Origin: Pseudacidovorax intermedius
GTDB lineage: Bacteria; Pseudomonadota; Gammaproteobacteria; Burkholderiales; Burkholderiaceae_C
Assembly: GCF_003350475.1 (NCBI RefSeq)
Contig: NZ_QQAV01000001.1
Location: 488,836-552,835 of the forward strand
Direction: 5' to 3'
DNA length: 64,000 bases
Shown here: positions 27,344 to 35,878 of the stretch, in pieces
Position numbering within the stretch: position 1 is the stretch's first letter
Layout: every line of letters begins with the position of its first letter
Translations under genes and position numbers: made by a program
The notes under the pieces: model-generated
Told to the model about the DNA's origin: nothing
The model's database searches: none
Seen by the model: the letters and a program-made list of their open reading frames with translations, nothing else

Positions 27344-27433
27344 TGCGTTGGGGGTGATCGGCCGGCATGCGTGCTGTGCGCGGTCCCCCCTTCGCGCAAT
27401 GCCGGTCAATGGAACCGCTCGCTCATAGCTTGG

Positions 27434-27510
27434 CCTGTCCTGAGCTTGGCGAAGGGTCGAAGGGTTTGTCCCAGCGCGTGCCCTGGCTTCGACAGGCTCA
27501 GCCCGAACGG
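27434..27510. repeat. TTCGACAGGCTCAGCCCGAACGG-type dyad
   Basis: Left arm CCTGTCCTGAGCTTGGCGAAG (27434-27454) and right arm CTTCGACAGGCTCAGCCCG (from 27487) are imperfect complements around a 32-bp spacer. It belongs to the same dispersed family as 16979-17030; translations of it give the familiar spurious VRAEPVEA and GLSLSK peptides. Confidence 0.75.
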
Positions 27511-27525
27511 TGGGAGGCGGGCCGA

Positions 27526-27642
27526 GAGGATGGGGCGCAGGCAAGCGGACGGGAAGCCGGCAGAGCGCATGGGAACGGGCGAAGAGAGCAGGAAGCAGGC
27601 GCAGCGCGTGGGAACGGGCAGGGAGTACGGGAAGCGGGCGGA
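27526..27642 (+). repeat. Three imperfect tandem copies of a 39-bp unit
   Basis: Units 27526-27564, 27565-27603 and 27604-27642 share the phase and the motifs GGGAACGGGC and GGGAAGCSGGC. Units 2 and 3 are closest. Because 39 is a multiple of three, reverse-strand frames show a 13-residue pseudo-repeat, but no start, ribosome site or known protein supports coding. Confidence 0.75.
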
Positions 27643-27716
27643 GAGCGCGATACCGCGATATAGCGCGGACGGTCATACCCCTGGATGCACAACGCCACGC
27701 CCCACGCGCCGGTGAC

Positions 27717-27941
27717 GGGCCCAGGGCGCGCGGGCGATTTCGGGGTCGGCGAGGAGCGCAGGGTGGACGGGCTGCAGGCCTGCCGAAGGACAGGCCTGCT
27801 TCGTGAACTGACTCGCGGCAGTTGTTTGAGCGCAGCGCGAAGCGCGTAGCGAGTTCTGCCGCGGCCCGTTCATCCGAGCACCGCAGCGGAGTCGGCCCAC
27901 AGGGCCGACCGACCCCGTATGAGCCCGCGCGCCCTGGGCCC
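27717..27941. repeat. Structured repeat element, right copy, with 19-bp terminal inverted repeats
   Basis: A 225-bp unit bounded by a perfect 19-bp inverted repeat (27717-27735 and 27923-27941, GGGCCCAGGGCGCGCGGGC), a sequence different from the ends of the left copy. Its hairpins correspond to those of the left copy: TCGGCC-CACAG-GGCCGA (27892-27908), CGCGGCAG/CTGCCGCG (27814-27821 with 27856-27863) and GCAGGCCTG/CAGGCCTGC (27774-27799). Two of them show paired base changes relative to the left copy. Confidence 0.7.
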
Positions 27942-27981
27942 GGCGCCGGCGCGCGCCCCAGACCTCACCCACCCAGCTGAG

Positions 27982-28023
27982 CGCCAACGCCAACGCCAAC
28001 GCCAACGCCAACGCCAACGCCAG
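27982..28023 (+). repeat. Hexanucleotide tandem repeat (CGCCAA)n
   Basis: Six perfect CGCCAA units and a seventh ending in G. The following 110 bp (28024-28136) keep a loose AGCTCAGCTCA/CAGGCCAGC purine-pyrimidine pattern up to the livK stop. In reverse it reads as a Leu-Ala run with no start signals, so it is simple-sequence DNA, possibly variable in copy number. Confidence 0.85.
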
Positions 28024-28136
28024 TATCCACACTCAGCTCAGCTCAACTCAGGCCAAGCCAGGCAAGCACCTGCCCAGCTCACTGCAGCTCAAGCCAGGCC
28101 AGCACCCGCCACCAACCTCGGGTCTGATCCGCCCCC

Positions 28137-29309
28137 TCACTCCGCCACGTAGTCCGACACCACCTTCCACTTGCCATCCACGATCTGCGACAGCCGCGAC
28201 GCGTTGTTGCCCAGCCGCTTGGTCGCCGTGAACGTCATCTTGGGCGAGCCGAACATGTCCGGCTCGAAGGTGCTCGCGTCCATGATCTTGATGAACGAAT
28301 CGGTCGTCAGGTTGGCCCCCGCCTTCTGCGCCACCTGCGCGAAGTCGTCCACGATGGAATAGCCGTAGACCGAGAACACCGTCGGGTCCTCGTTGAACTT
28401 GGTCTTGTACTTGTTGGCCCAGAAGCGGATCTTGTCGTTCTGCTCGTCGGTGTACGGGTTCTGCACCGTCATGGTGGCGTACATGCCGTCCATCGCCTTG
28501 CCACCCAGCTTGTGGATCAGGTCGGTGTAGGCCGCGCTGGAACCCAGGAACACCGGGTTGAAGCCCGTCTTGCGCGACTCGCCGATGGTGCCGATGGTCT
28601 CGCGGATGATGGTGCCCAGCACCACCAGCTCGCAGCCGGCCGCCTTCATCTTGGCCACCTGGCTGCTGAAGTCGGTCGCACCGCGCTTGAAGCTGGTCTT
28701 TTCGGTCAGCTCCATGCCGGCAGCCTTCAGGCCGGCCTCGGCGCCGCGGTTCACCTCCAGGCCGAACTCGTCGTCCTGGTAGATGGTGCAGACCTTCTTG
28801 GCGTTCTTCTCCTTCACCATCTTCGGCAGCGCCATGCGGATCTGGTCGTAGTAGGTGGCGGCGAAAGAGTACTTGAGCCGGTTGAGCGGCTCGTACATCT
28901 CGCGTGCCGCCGTGATCGGGAAGAAGTTGATGATGTTCTTGTCGAACTGCACCGGCATGGCCGCCATGTTCTGGGCGGTGCCGATGTGGCCGGCCATGAT
29001 GAAGATCTTGTCCTGGTTGACCAGCTTCTGCGCCGCCAGCACGGCCTTCTTGGGGTCGTAGCCCGAGTCCTCCACGTAGAGCTTGAGCTTGCGGCCATTG
29101 ATGCCCCCCTGCTCGTTGATCTCCTCCACACGCAGCTGCATGCCGTTGCGGGCCTGCTTGCCGAAGCCGGCCAGGGGACCGGACAGGTCCTGGATGGTGC
29201 CGATGCGGATCTCGTCCTTGCTCACGCCCTGCTGCTGGGCATGGGCCAGCAGCGGGAGGCCGAGCGCGAGAAGGGCGACCGAGGTCGCGGCAGGGCGGAA
29301 GGTCTTCAT
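28137..29309 (-). CDS. livK: Branched-chain amino acid-type ABC transporter substrate-binding protein
   Basis: A 390-residue periplasmic receptor with signal peptide (cleavage near AHA-QQQ, residue 24) and the two-lobed type I fold: DEIRIGTIQDLSGPLAGFGK, the NRxG-type GMQLRVEEINEQGGINGRK in part, and later YGYSIVDDFAQ. AAGGAGACAGCC precedes ATG 29309. It ends an operon with livHMGF and an acyl-CoA synthetase. Family members of this subgroup bind aromatic or other carboxylates as often as amino acids, and the ligase neighbour points that way. Confidence 0.9.
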   Translation of the reverse strand: MKTFRPAATSVALLALGLPLLAHAQQQGVSKDEIRIGTIQDLSGPLAGFGKQARNGMQLRVEEINEQGGINGRKLKLYVEDSGYDPKKAVLAAQKLVNQDKIFIMAGHIGTAQNMAAMPVQFDKNIINFFPITAAREMYEPLNRLKYSFAATYYDQIRMALPKMVKEKNAKKVCTIYQDDEFGLEVNRGAEAGLKAAGMELTEKTSFKRGATDFSSQVAKMKAAGCELVVLGTIIRETIGTIGESRKTGFNPVFLGSSAAYTDLIHKLGGKAMDGMYATMTVQNPYTDEQNDKIRFWANKYKTKFNEDPTVFSVYGYSIVDDFAQVAQKAGANLTTDSFIKIMDASTFEPDMFGSPKMTFTATKRLGNNASRLSQIVDGKWKVVSDYVAE

Positions 29310-29352
29310 GGCTGTCTCCTTGGGTGGTCGGGGTCAGGGCGATAGCATCGGC

Positions 29353-31329
29353 TCACGCCGCATACATCGCATCGATCTGCGCGGCGTACTTGGCCTGCAC
29401 CAGCTTGCGCTTGAGCTTCATGGTGGGCGTGAGCTCCTCGTCCTCGGCGCTGAGCTGGGTGTCGAGCAGGAAGAACTTCTTGATCTGCTCGACGCGCGCG
29501 AACTTCGCGTTGACGCGGTCGATCTCGCCCTGGATCAGGTCCTGCACCTCGCGGGCGCGCGTCAGGCTGGCGTAGTTGCTGAAGGGCACGTCGTGGTCCT
29601 GCGCGAATTTCTCGACGTTCTCCTGGTCGATCATGATGATCACCGTGAGGTAGGGCTTCGCATCGCCGATCACCACCGCGTCGGTGATGTACGGGCTGAA
29701 CTTGAGCTCGTTCTCCAGCTCGCTGGGCGTGATGTTCTTGCCGCCCGCGGTGATGATGATGTCCTTCATGCGGTCGGTGATGCGGAAAAACCCGTCCGCG
29801 TCCACCGTGCCCACATCGCCCGTGTGCAGCCAGCCATCGGCATCGATGGTCTCTGCCGTCTTTTCGGGCTGGTTGAGGTAGCCCATGAAGACGTTGGGGC
29901 CGCGCACGCGGATCTCGCCCGTGCCCTCGTCGATGCGCACTTCGTTGTAGGCCGTGGCGGGGCCGATGGAGCCGGGCTTGATGCGGCCAGCCGGCATGCC
30001 GGTGGAGGCGCCACCGGTCTCGGTCATGCCCCAGACCTCCAGCATGGGCACACCCAGTGCCAGGTACCAGCGGACGAGATCCGGCGAGATGGGCGCCGCG
30101 CCCGTCACCAGGAAGCGCGCGCGGTGGATGCCGATGAGCTTGCGTACGTTGTCCAGCGCCAGCACCCGCGCCAGGCGGAACTGCAGCTTGAGGGCGCCAT
30201 CGACCGGCTGGCCGGCCAGCATGCGGTCGGCGATGCGCTCGCCCACGCCGATGGCCCAGGCATAGGCGGCACGCTGCAGCGGTGTCGCCTCCTTGAGGGC
30301 GATCATCACGCCGGAATAGAACTTCTCCCACACCCGCGGCACCGCGAGGAAGACCGTCGGCGCAATCTCACGCACGTTCTCGGGCACCGTCTCGGGGTTC
30401 TCGACGAAGTTGAGCACCGAGCCGGTGTACATCGCGAAGTACTCGCCGCCCATGCGTTCGGCGACGTGGCACAGCGGCAGGAAGCACATGCGCTCGTCGC
30501 GCTCGTCCTGCGCGATCAGCGTGTTGTAGCCGCGCATGGCGTACACCAGCCCGCCATGGCTGTGCATGGCGCCCTTGGGCTTGCCGGTGGTGCCCGAGGT
30601 GTAGATGAGGATGGCCAGGTCGGCCGGCTTCAACCGGCCCACGCGCTCGTCGATGGCCTGCGGATGCAGACGCAGGTGCTCCCGACCCAGGGCGCGCAGG
30701 TCGTGCAGCGACATCACGTCGGGGTCATGAAAGTCGCGCAGCCCCTTCATGTCGAAGACCACCACCTTGCGCAGCCGCGGCAGCTGCGCCCGCACCGCCA
30801 GCGCCTTGTCGAGCTGTTCGTCGTCCTCGACGAAGAGGACAGTGGTCGACGAGTCCTCGCACAGGTAGTGCACCTGGCTGGCCGCGTCGGTGGGATAGAT
30901 GCCGTTGGAGACGCCCGCGCAGCTGAGCACCGCCAGGTCGGCCAGCACCCATTCGATCACCGTGTTGGACAGGATCGACGCGCAGTCGCCGGGCGCGAAA
31001 TCCAGTGCCATGAGGCCGTGCGCGATCTCGGCCACGGCCTCGGCCGTCTGCTGCCAGGTCCAGGCGCGCCAGATGCCCAGCTCCTTCTGGCGCATCCACA
31101 CGCGCTCGCCGCGCAGGCGGGCAGCGTTCCAGAACACGGCGGGCAGCGTCTCGCCAGGCACCACAATGTCGGTGCGCGGTGCCATGTGGGCCGTGTCCCA
31201 GAGTCCCGCGGGCACGCGGGCGGGGCCGGTGGCGGGCAGGGCAGAAGCGGCAGCCGGCGCGGAGGCATCGAGCCCAACGCGCAGGAAGGCCGTCGTGGTG
31301 CGGGCGAGTTGGAAGGGCGTGGTGCGCAT
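29353..31329 (-). CDS. AMP-dependent long-chain/aryl acyl-CoA synthetase
   Basis: A 658-residue adenylate-forming ligase. The phosphate loop YTSGTTGKPKG is at residues 243-253, the A5-type motif VWGMTETGGAS and the A7 GEIRVRGPNVFMGYLNQPEKT (key residues G-E-I-R) follow, then GWLHTGDVG and the hinge RMKDIIITAGGKNI. It charges a carboxylic acid with ATP and CoA. It resembles the FadD15/long-chain group in overall length. ATG 31329 is used; Met49 is an alternative because the first 48 residues are Pro/Ala-rich and poorly conserved-looking. It lies inside the liv operon, so it likely activates the imported substrate. Confidence 0.88.
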   Translation of the reverse strand: MRTTPFQLARTTTAFLRVGLDASAPAAASALPATGPARVPAGLWDTAHMAPRTDIVVPGETLPAVFWNAARLRGERVWMRQKELGIWRAWTWQQTAEAVAEIAHGLMALDFAPGDCASILSNTVIEWVLADLAVLSCAGVSNGIYPTDAASQVHYLCEDSSTTVLFVEDDEQLDKALAVRAQLPRLRKVVVFDMKGLRDFHDPDVMSLHDLRALGREHLRLHPQAIDERVGRLKPADLAILIYTSGTTGKPKGAMHSHGGLVYAMRGYNTLIAQDERDERMCFLPLCHVAERMGGEYFAMYTGSVLNFVENPETVPENVREIAPTVFLAVPRVWEKFYSGVMIALKEATPLQRAAYAWAIGVGERIADRMLAGQPVDGALKLQFRLARVLALDNVRKLIGIHRARFLVTGAAPISPDLVRWYLALGVPMLEVWGMTETGGASTGMPAGRIKPGSIGPATAYNEVRIDEGTGEIRVRGPNVFMGYLNQPEKTAETIDADGWLHTGDVGTVDADGFFRITDRMKDIIITAGGKNITPSELENELKFSPYITDAVVIGDAKPYLTVIIMIDQENVEKFAQDHDVPFSNYASLTRAREVQDLIQGEIDRVNAKFARVEQIKKFFLLDTQLSAEDEELTPTMKLKRKLVQAKYAAQIDAMYAA

Positions 31330-31347
31330 GGTGCGGGCCTTTCGTCG

Positions 31348-32196
31348 TCAGCGCCAAGTCTTCTTTTTCTTCCAGCGCCGCTCGCCGCGGGCGCCGGTCT
31401 CCTGCATGCCGAGGTAGAACTCCTTGATGTCCTCCTTCTCGCGCAGGCGCTCGCAGCTGTCCTCCATGACGATGCGGCCGTTCTCGAGCACGTAGCCGTA
31501 GTCGGCCGCGTTGAGCGCCATGTTGGCGTTCTGCTCCACCACCAGCAGCGTGGTGCCGCGCTCGCGGTTGATGCGCACCACGATCTCGAAGATCTCCTTG
31601 GTGAGCTTGGGCGACAGGCCCAGCGAGGGCTCGTCCAGCAGGATCAGCTCAGGCGCGGCCATGAGCGCGCGGGAGATCGCCAGCATCTGCTGCTGACCGC
31701 CCGACAGCAGGCCCGCGTCCTGCGCGGCGCGTTCGCGCAGGATGGGGAAGTAGCCGAACACCGTCTCCAGGTCGCGCGCCACGCCATCGCGGTCGCGGCG
31801 GGTGTAGGCGCCCATCAGCAGGTTGTCACGCACCGACAGCAGCGGGAACACCTCGCGCCCCTCCGGCACATGCGACAGGCCCTGCTGCACGATGAAGGCC
31901 GGATCGCGCGCCGTGATGTCCCGGCCCTTGAAGTGCACCGTGCCCTTGCGCGGATCGATGATGCCGGAGATGGTCTTGAGGATGGTCGTCTTGCCGGCGC
32001 CATTGCTGCCCAGCACGGTGGCGATCTCGCCACGCCGCACCTTGAGGCTGACGCCGCGGATGGCCTTGATGGGGCCGTAGGCGCTTTCGACGTTCAGCAG
32101 CTGCAGCACGTCCTCGGCCGGCTCGGCGCCCGGGCCCATGGGCAGGCCGGCGTGCAGGGGCAACGTGGTCGATGCGATGGCGATGCCGGCACTCAT
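31348..32196 (-). CDS. livF: ABC transporter ATP-binding protein LivF
   Basis: A 282-residue ATPase with Walker A GSNGAGKTT (63-71), the signature LSGGQQQ and Walker B LILLDEPSLGLSP. This combination is the LivF type. A 30-residue N-terminal extension precedes the usual start (LLNVESAYGP); the AGGAGTGCGCCC ribosome site favours ATG 32196 nonetheless. It couples ATP hydrolysis to the LivHM permease together with LivG. Confidence 0.93.
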   Translation of the reverse strand: MSAGIAIASTTLPLHAGLPMGPGAEPAEDVLQLLNVESAYGPIKAIRGVSLKVRRGEIATVLGSNGAGKTTILKTISGIIDPRKGTVHFKGRDITARDPAFIVQQGLSHVPEGREVFPLLSVRDNLLMGAYTRRDRDGVARDLETVFGYFPILRERAAQDAGLLSGGQQQMLAISRALMAAPELILLDEPSLGLSPKLTKEIFEIVVRINRERGTTLLVVEQNANMALNAADYGYVLENGRIVMEDSCERLREKEDIKEFYLGMQETGARGERRWKKKKTWR

Positions 32197-32251
32197 GGGC
32201 GCACTCCTGGATGACGCGCAGCGCGTCGGACTTGCGGTGCGACAGGCCGCG

Positions 32252-33070
32252 TCATGCCGCCACCTTTGGCCGTCGAAGGCTGCTCACGTCCTCGGCAGTG
32301 CCCAGGTAGGCCTCGATGACCCGCGCATCGGCCTGCACCTCGCGGGCGCTGCCCAGGGCCAGCACCTCGCCCTGGGCCATGGCGAGCACGCGGTCCGACA
32401 CCTTGGAGACCAGCGTCATGTCGTGCTCTACCATCAGCACGGAGATGCCCAGCTCGTGCTGGATGTCCTGGATCCAGAAGGCCATGTCCGCGGTCTCCTC
32501 CACGTTCAGGCCGGACGAGGGCTCGTCCAGCAGCAGCAGCTGGGGCTCGGTGCACAGGGCGCGCGCCAACTCGACCACCTTGCGCACGCCATAGGGCAGG
32601 CCGGCCACCAGCGAATCGCGGTGGTGCTGCAGGTCCAGCAGGTCGATCACCTGCTCGGCCTTCTCGCGCGCGGCGACTTCGGCGGCACGGGTGGCCGGCG
32701 TGAAGAAGAGTTCCGACCAGAAGCCCGTGCGGCGGTGCACATGCCGGCCGATCAGCAGGTTGTGCAGCACCGTCGCATGCTCGAAGAGCTCGATGTTCTG
32801 GAAGGTGCGCGCGATGCCCAGCGCTGCGATGGCATGGGGCGGCTGGTCGGTCAGCGTCAGGGGCGCCGCGCCGCCGTTCCAGGTGATGCGGCCGGTGGTG
32901 GGCTGGTAGATGCGGCTGATGAGGTTGAACACCGTCGTCTTGCCCGCACCGTTGGGGCCGATGAGCGTGAACACCTCGCCGCGCCGCACGTCGAAGCTCA
33001 CCTGGTTGACCGCCAGCACGCCGCCGAAGCGCACGCTGAGGTCCTGGGCGGAAAGCAGCACGTCGCTCAT
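32252..33070 (-). CDS. livG: ABC transporter ATP-binding protein LivG
   Basis: A 272-residue ATPase with Walker A GPNGAGKTT (38-46), the LivG-type signature LPYGVRKVVELARAL and Walker B LLLLDEPSSGLN. ATG 33070 overlaps the livM stop by 4 bp, showing translational coupling. The frame continues far upstream without a start, antisense-free but across livM and livH in another frame; that is not coding. Confidence 0.93.
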   Translation of the reverse strand: MSDVLLSAQDLSVRFGGVLAVNQVSFDVRRGEVFTLIGPNGAGKTTVFNLISRIYQPTTGRITWNGGAAPLTLTDQPPHAIAALGIARTFQNIELFEHATVLHNLLIGRHVHRRTGFWSELFFTPATRAAEVAAREKAEQVIDLLDLQHHRDSLVAGLPYGVRKVVELARALCTEPQLLLLDEPSSGLNVEETADMAFWIQDIQHELGISVLMVEHDMTLVSKVSDRVLAMAQGEVLALGSAREVQADARVIEAYLGTAEDVSSLRRPKVAA

Positions 33071-34143
33071 TTCAACCTGTCGGACTTGGTGAAGGACTTC
33101 TGCCGCTTGAACATGCCGCGACGGTAGAAGGGAAAGAGCTGCAGCCACGCGCGCACCTTGAGCCAGCGGCCGTACAGGCCCATGGGCTCGAAGAGCACGA
33201 AGGCGATCAGCACCAGGCCGTACACCAGCCCCTGCAGGCCGGGCGCCTGGCCGAGGGCCTCGGGCAGCCAGTCCTTGCTCAGCGCGATGAGTTGCGGCAT
33301 CGAGATCAGGAAGACGGCGCCCAGGAACACACCATGCACCGAGCCCAGCCCACCGATCACCACCAGCAGCAGCAGGTCGATGGACTGCAGGATGCTGAAC
33401 TGGTCGGGCGAGAGGAAGCTGATCTTGTGCGCATAGAGCGCCCCGCCCAGCCCCGCGAGCGCAGCGGAGAGTGCGAAGGCCAGCGTCTTGTAGCGCGCCA
33501 GGTGGATGCCCATGCTCTGGGCCGAGATCTCTGAATCGCGGATGGCCACGAAGGCCCGGCCGGTGGGCGCGCGCAGCAGGTTGAGCACACCCAGCGTGCA
33601 CAACACGGTGGTCAGCAGGCAGACGAAGTAGAAGGCCTCCGCACTGCTGAAGTCGAACCCGAAGAGCCTCGGCGACTTGACGTGCAGGCCTGCATTGCCG
33701 CCGGTCAGGCTTTCCCAGCGCGCGAACACTTCCTCCACGATGAAGCCGAAGGCCAGCGTGGCGATGCCCAGGTAGATGCCCTTGACCCGCAGCGCCGGCA
33801 TGGCCACCACCACGCCCACCGCTGCGGACAGCAGCGCCGCCGCCACCATGGCCAGCGGAAAGGGCAAGCCCATGTTGACCAGCACGCCCTGCGTGTACGC
33901 CCCCGTGCCCAGAAAGGCCGCGTGGCCGATGGAGAACTGCCCGGTGAAGCCCGCCAGCAGCATCAGCCCCAGGCCCACCACCGAGTAGATGAGCACGAAG
34001 TTGAGTTGCGCCAACCAGTACTCGTCGATCAGCCACGGCGCCGCCAGCAATAGCACGCCCAGCAGCGAATACCAGAAGCGGTGCCCGCCGTGCTTGGCCA
34101 AGTCGATGTCCTGCGCATAGGAGGTCTTGAAGATGAAGCGCAT
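33067..34143 (-). CDS. livM: Branched-chain-type ABC transporter permease LivM
   Basis: A 358-residue inner-membrane permease with about ten hydrophobic helices (for example FVLIYSVVGLGLMLLAGFTG, ending the first bundle) and the EAA-like loop FVAIRDSEISAQSMGI that docks with the ATPases. The C-terminal tail is basic (YRRGMFKRQKSFTK). It lies 3 bp after livH and overlaps livG by 4 bp. Confidence 0.93.
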   Translation of the reverse strand: MRFIFKTSYAQDIDLAKHGGHRFWYSLLGVLLLAAPWLIDEYWLAQLNFVLIYSVVGLGLMLLAGFTGQFSIGHAAFLGTGAYTQGVLVNMGLPFPLAMVAAALLSAAVGVVVAMPALRVKGIYLGIATLAFGFIVEEVFARWESLTGGNAGLHVKSPRLFGFDFSSAEAFYFVCLLTTVLCTLGVLNLLRAPTGRAFVAIRDSEISAQSMGIHLARYKTLAFALSAALAGLGGALYAHKISFLSPDQFSILQSIDLLLLVVIGGLGSVHGVFLGAVFLISMPQLIALSKDWLPEALGQAPGLQGLVYGLVLIAFVLFEPMGLYGRWLKVRAWLQLFPFYRRGMFKRQKSFTKSDRLK

Positions 34144-34146
34144 GGC

Positions 34147-35022
34147 TCAGACCTTTTTCCGCAGCTTCTCGCCGAACAGACCGTTGGGCTTCACCATCAG
34201 CATGGCCAGCACCACGATGTACGGTGCCGTGTCCTTGAAGCCGTCGGGCAGGTAGAAGCCGGCCATCGACTCCACCACGCCGATCACCAGCCCGCCGACG
34301 ATGGCCCCGGGCAGGCTGCCGAAGCCGCCCACCACCGCGGCCGGAAAGGCCTTGAGCCCGATGAAGCCCATGTTGGCATGCACGAAGGTGATGGGCGCGA
34401 GCAGGATGCCGGCCACCGTCGCCACCGCCGCCGCCAGGCCCCACACCAGGCCGTTGAGCCGCTTGACCGGAATGCCCATGTAGTAGGCCGCCAGTTGGTT
34501 CTGCGAGCTGGCCTGCATGGCGATGCCCAGCTTGCTGTAGCGGAACATGGCAAAGAGCAGGCCGCACAGCACGGCCGTGGCCGCGATCACCACCGCCTGC
34601 TCCACATTGACCACCAGGCCGCCCAGGCTCCAGACCTGGTCCTTGTAGGGCACGGGCAGCGTGTGCGTCTCGGTGCCGATGCCGGGCACCATGGTGATCA
34701 GCCCGCGCGCCACGTAGCCGATGCCGATGGTCAGCATGACGATGGAGAACTGCGGCTGGCCCAGGATGGGCCGGATCACCACGAGCTCCAGCAGGGCGCC
34801 GAAGGCCACCAGCGCCGCCACGGCCAGCACCGCCGCCAGCCAGAAGGGCAGCCCCAGCAGCGTCATGGCCGCAAAGGCCGCGAAGGCGCCGAGCATCATC
34901 AGGTCGCCCTGGGCGAAGCTGACGGTCTCGGTGGCCTTGTAGATGAGCACGAAGCCCAGGGCGATCAGCCCGTAGATGCAGCCCTGGGCGATGCCCGAGA
35001 GCAGGAGTTGCAACACCTGCAT
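34147..35022 (-). CDS. livH: Branched-chain-type ABC transporter permease LivH
   Basis: A 291-residue permease with the LivH N-terminus LLLSGIAQGCIYGLIALGFV and SFAQGDLMMLGAF, and the coupling loop MFRYSKLGIAMQASSQN. First gene of the liv operon. Fifty bp separate its start from the stop of the upstream AraC-type gene on the same strand, so the regulator may be cotranscribed or just precede the operon promoter. Confidence 0.93.
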   Translation of the reverse strand: MQVLQLLLSGIAQGCIYGLIALGFVLIYKATETVSFAQGDLMMLGAFAAFAAMTLLGLPFWLAAVLAVAALVAFGALLELVVIRPILGQPQFSIVMLTIGIGYVARGLITMVPGIGTETHTLPVPYKDQVWSLGGLVVNVEQAVVIAATAVLCGLLFAMFRYSKLGIAMQASSQNQLAAYYMGIPVKRLNGLVWGLAAAVATVAGILLAPITFVHANMGFIGLKAFPAAVVGGFGSLPGAIVGGLVIGVVESMAGFYLPDGFKDTAPYIVVLAMLMVKPNGLFGEKLRKKV

Positions 35023-35071
35023 GTGCGCGCGGCGTCCGTCGTCGCGGGGATGGGGCGGGAGCGGCGCGCGC

Positions 35072-35878
35072 TCAGGCCGCCGCGGGCCCGTGCGCGTCCA
35101 TCACGGCCAGGCGGCGCGAGCCCGCGACGATGTCGCTGGGCGTGAGGCCGTACACCTGCCGGATGGAATGGCTGAAGTGGGTGGAATCGGGATAGCCGGC
35201 TTCCAGCGCAATGTCGGTGAGGCTCGTGCCCTGGTGCACATAGCGCAGCAGGCTGCGCGCCCGCTTCCAGGCGCGGAACACGCGGAAGGGCACGCCCACC
35301 TGGTCGCGGAACAGGTGCAGGAAGCGCGAGAAGGACAGTCCGACGGACTCCGCGCAGGCCTCGGCGGCCAGGGCTTCGGCCGGGTTGGCGCAGATGCGGG
35401 CAATCACCTGCGCGATGCGCGGATCGACGCAGCGCGGCGCCAGCGCCTCGCCGAAGAAGAGCTGGTCGAAGTCGGCCGGCGGCTGCGCCTCGCCCTCGCA
35501 GGCGGCCAGCAGCTGCGCATGGGCCACCCGCACGCGGCGCACCATGGCGTCGTCGTGCACAACGCCGCTTTGCTGCAGCAGCAGTGGCAGCCCGCCGGGA
35601 CGGACCGACTCGGCCTCGACCACCACGTTGAGCACCTGCGGCTCGGGGCTTTCGACGCGATGGGGCACATGCGGCGGCACCACCAGCAGTTCGCCCGACT
35701 GCCAGGGGCCGCCGTCGATGCTCACGCGATTGGGCAGGCCCCGCGGCGACACGTACACGGCATGGCCGCCCAGGCTGCGCGTGCGCGTCGCGCCCAACAG
35801 CCCGGCGTAGAAGACGCGCTGCGACGTCAGCCACATCACGCGTTCTCCTGGGGCGCGGTCAGCCCTGCTGGTGTGCAT
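35072..35878 (-). CDS. AraC-family transcriptional regulator
   Basis: A 268-residue regulator with an N-terminal cupin-like sensor (GELLVVPPHVPHRVE near residue 80) and two C-terminal helix-turn-helices: AEACAESVGLSFSRFLHLFR and LTDIALEAGYPDSTHFSHSI, followed by the YGLTPSDI ending. ATG 35878 has an excellent AGGAGGAGA ribosome site; Met at 35836 is an alternative. Immediately upstream of livH on the same strand, it is the likely regulator of the liv/acyl-CoA synthetase operon. Confidence 0.87.
   Translation of the reverse strand: MHTSRADRAPGERVMWLTSQRVFYAGLLGATRTRSLGGHAVYVSPRGLPNRVSIDGGPWQSGELLVVPPHVPHRVESPEPQVLNVVVEAESVRPGGLPLLLQQSGVVHDDAMVRRVRVAHAQLLAACEGEAQPPADFDQLFFGEALAPRCVDPRIAQVIARICANPAEALAAEACAESVGLSFSRFLHLFRDQVGVPFRVFRAWKRARSLLRYVHQGTSLTDIALEAGYPDSTHFSHSIRQVYGLTPSDIVAGSRRLAVMDAHGPAAA

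Larger units (their letters stand above)
27138..27911. repeat. Large inverted repeat with 162-bp arms
   Basis: Arms at 27138-27299 and 27750-27911, no gaps. The inner 134 bp of each arm differ at six positions by my count, the outer 28 bp at about six more. The 450 bp between them hold a TTCGACAGGCTCAGC-type repeat and three 39-bp tandem units. The whole 26981-28136 stretch (1156 bp) has no gene that I can support. Confidence 0.85.

Noticed and set aside
27526-27642. Possible CRISPR array
   Set aside because: Three 39-bp units abut without spacers and no cas gene is present.
27200-27676. Reverse frame with LPxRSHALRxLP-like repeats
   Set aside because: The repeat is a by-product of the 39-bp tandem units and the TTCGACAGGCTCAGC dyad (giving VRAEPVEA). 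No start signals and no conserved family.
27673-28032. Reverse frame encoding a Leu-Ala run that looks like a membrane helix
   Set aside because: It is translation of the (CGCCAA)n tract; no ribosome site, and the frame continues through the structured repeat.
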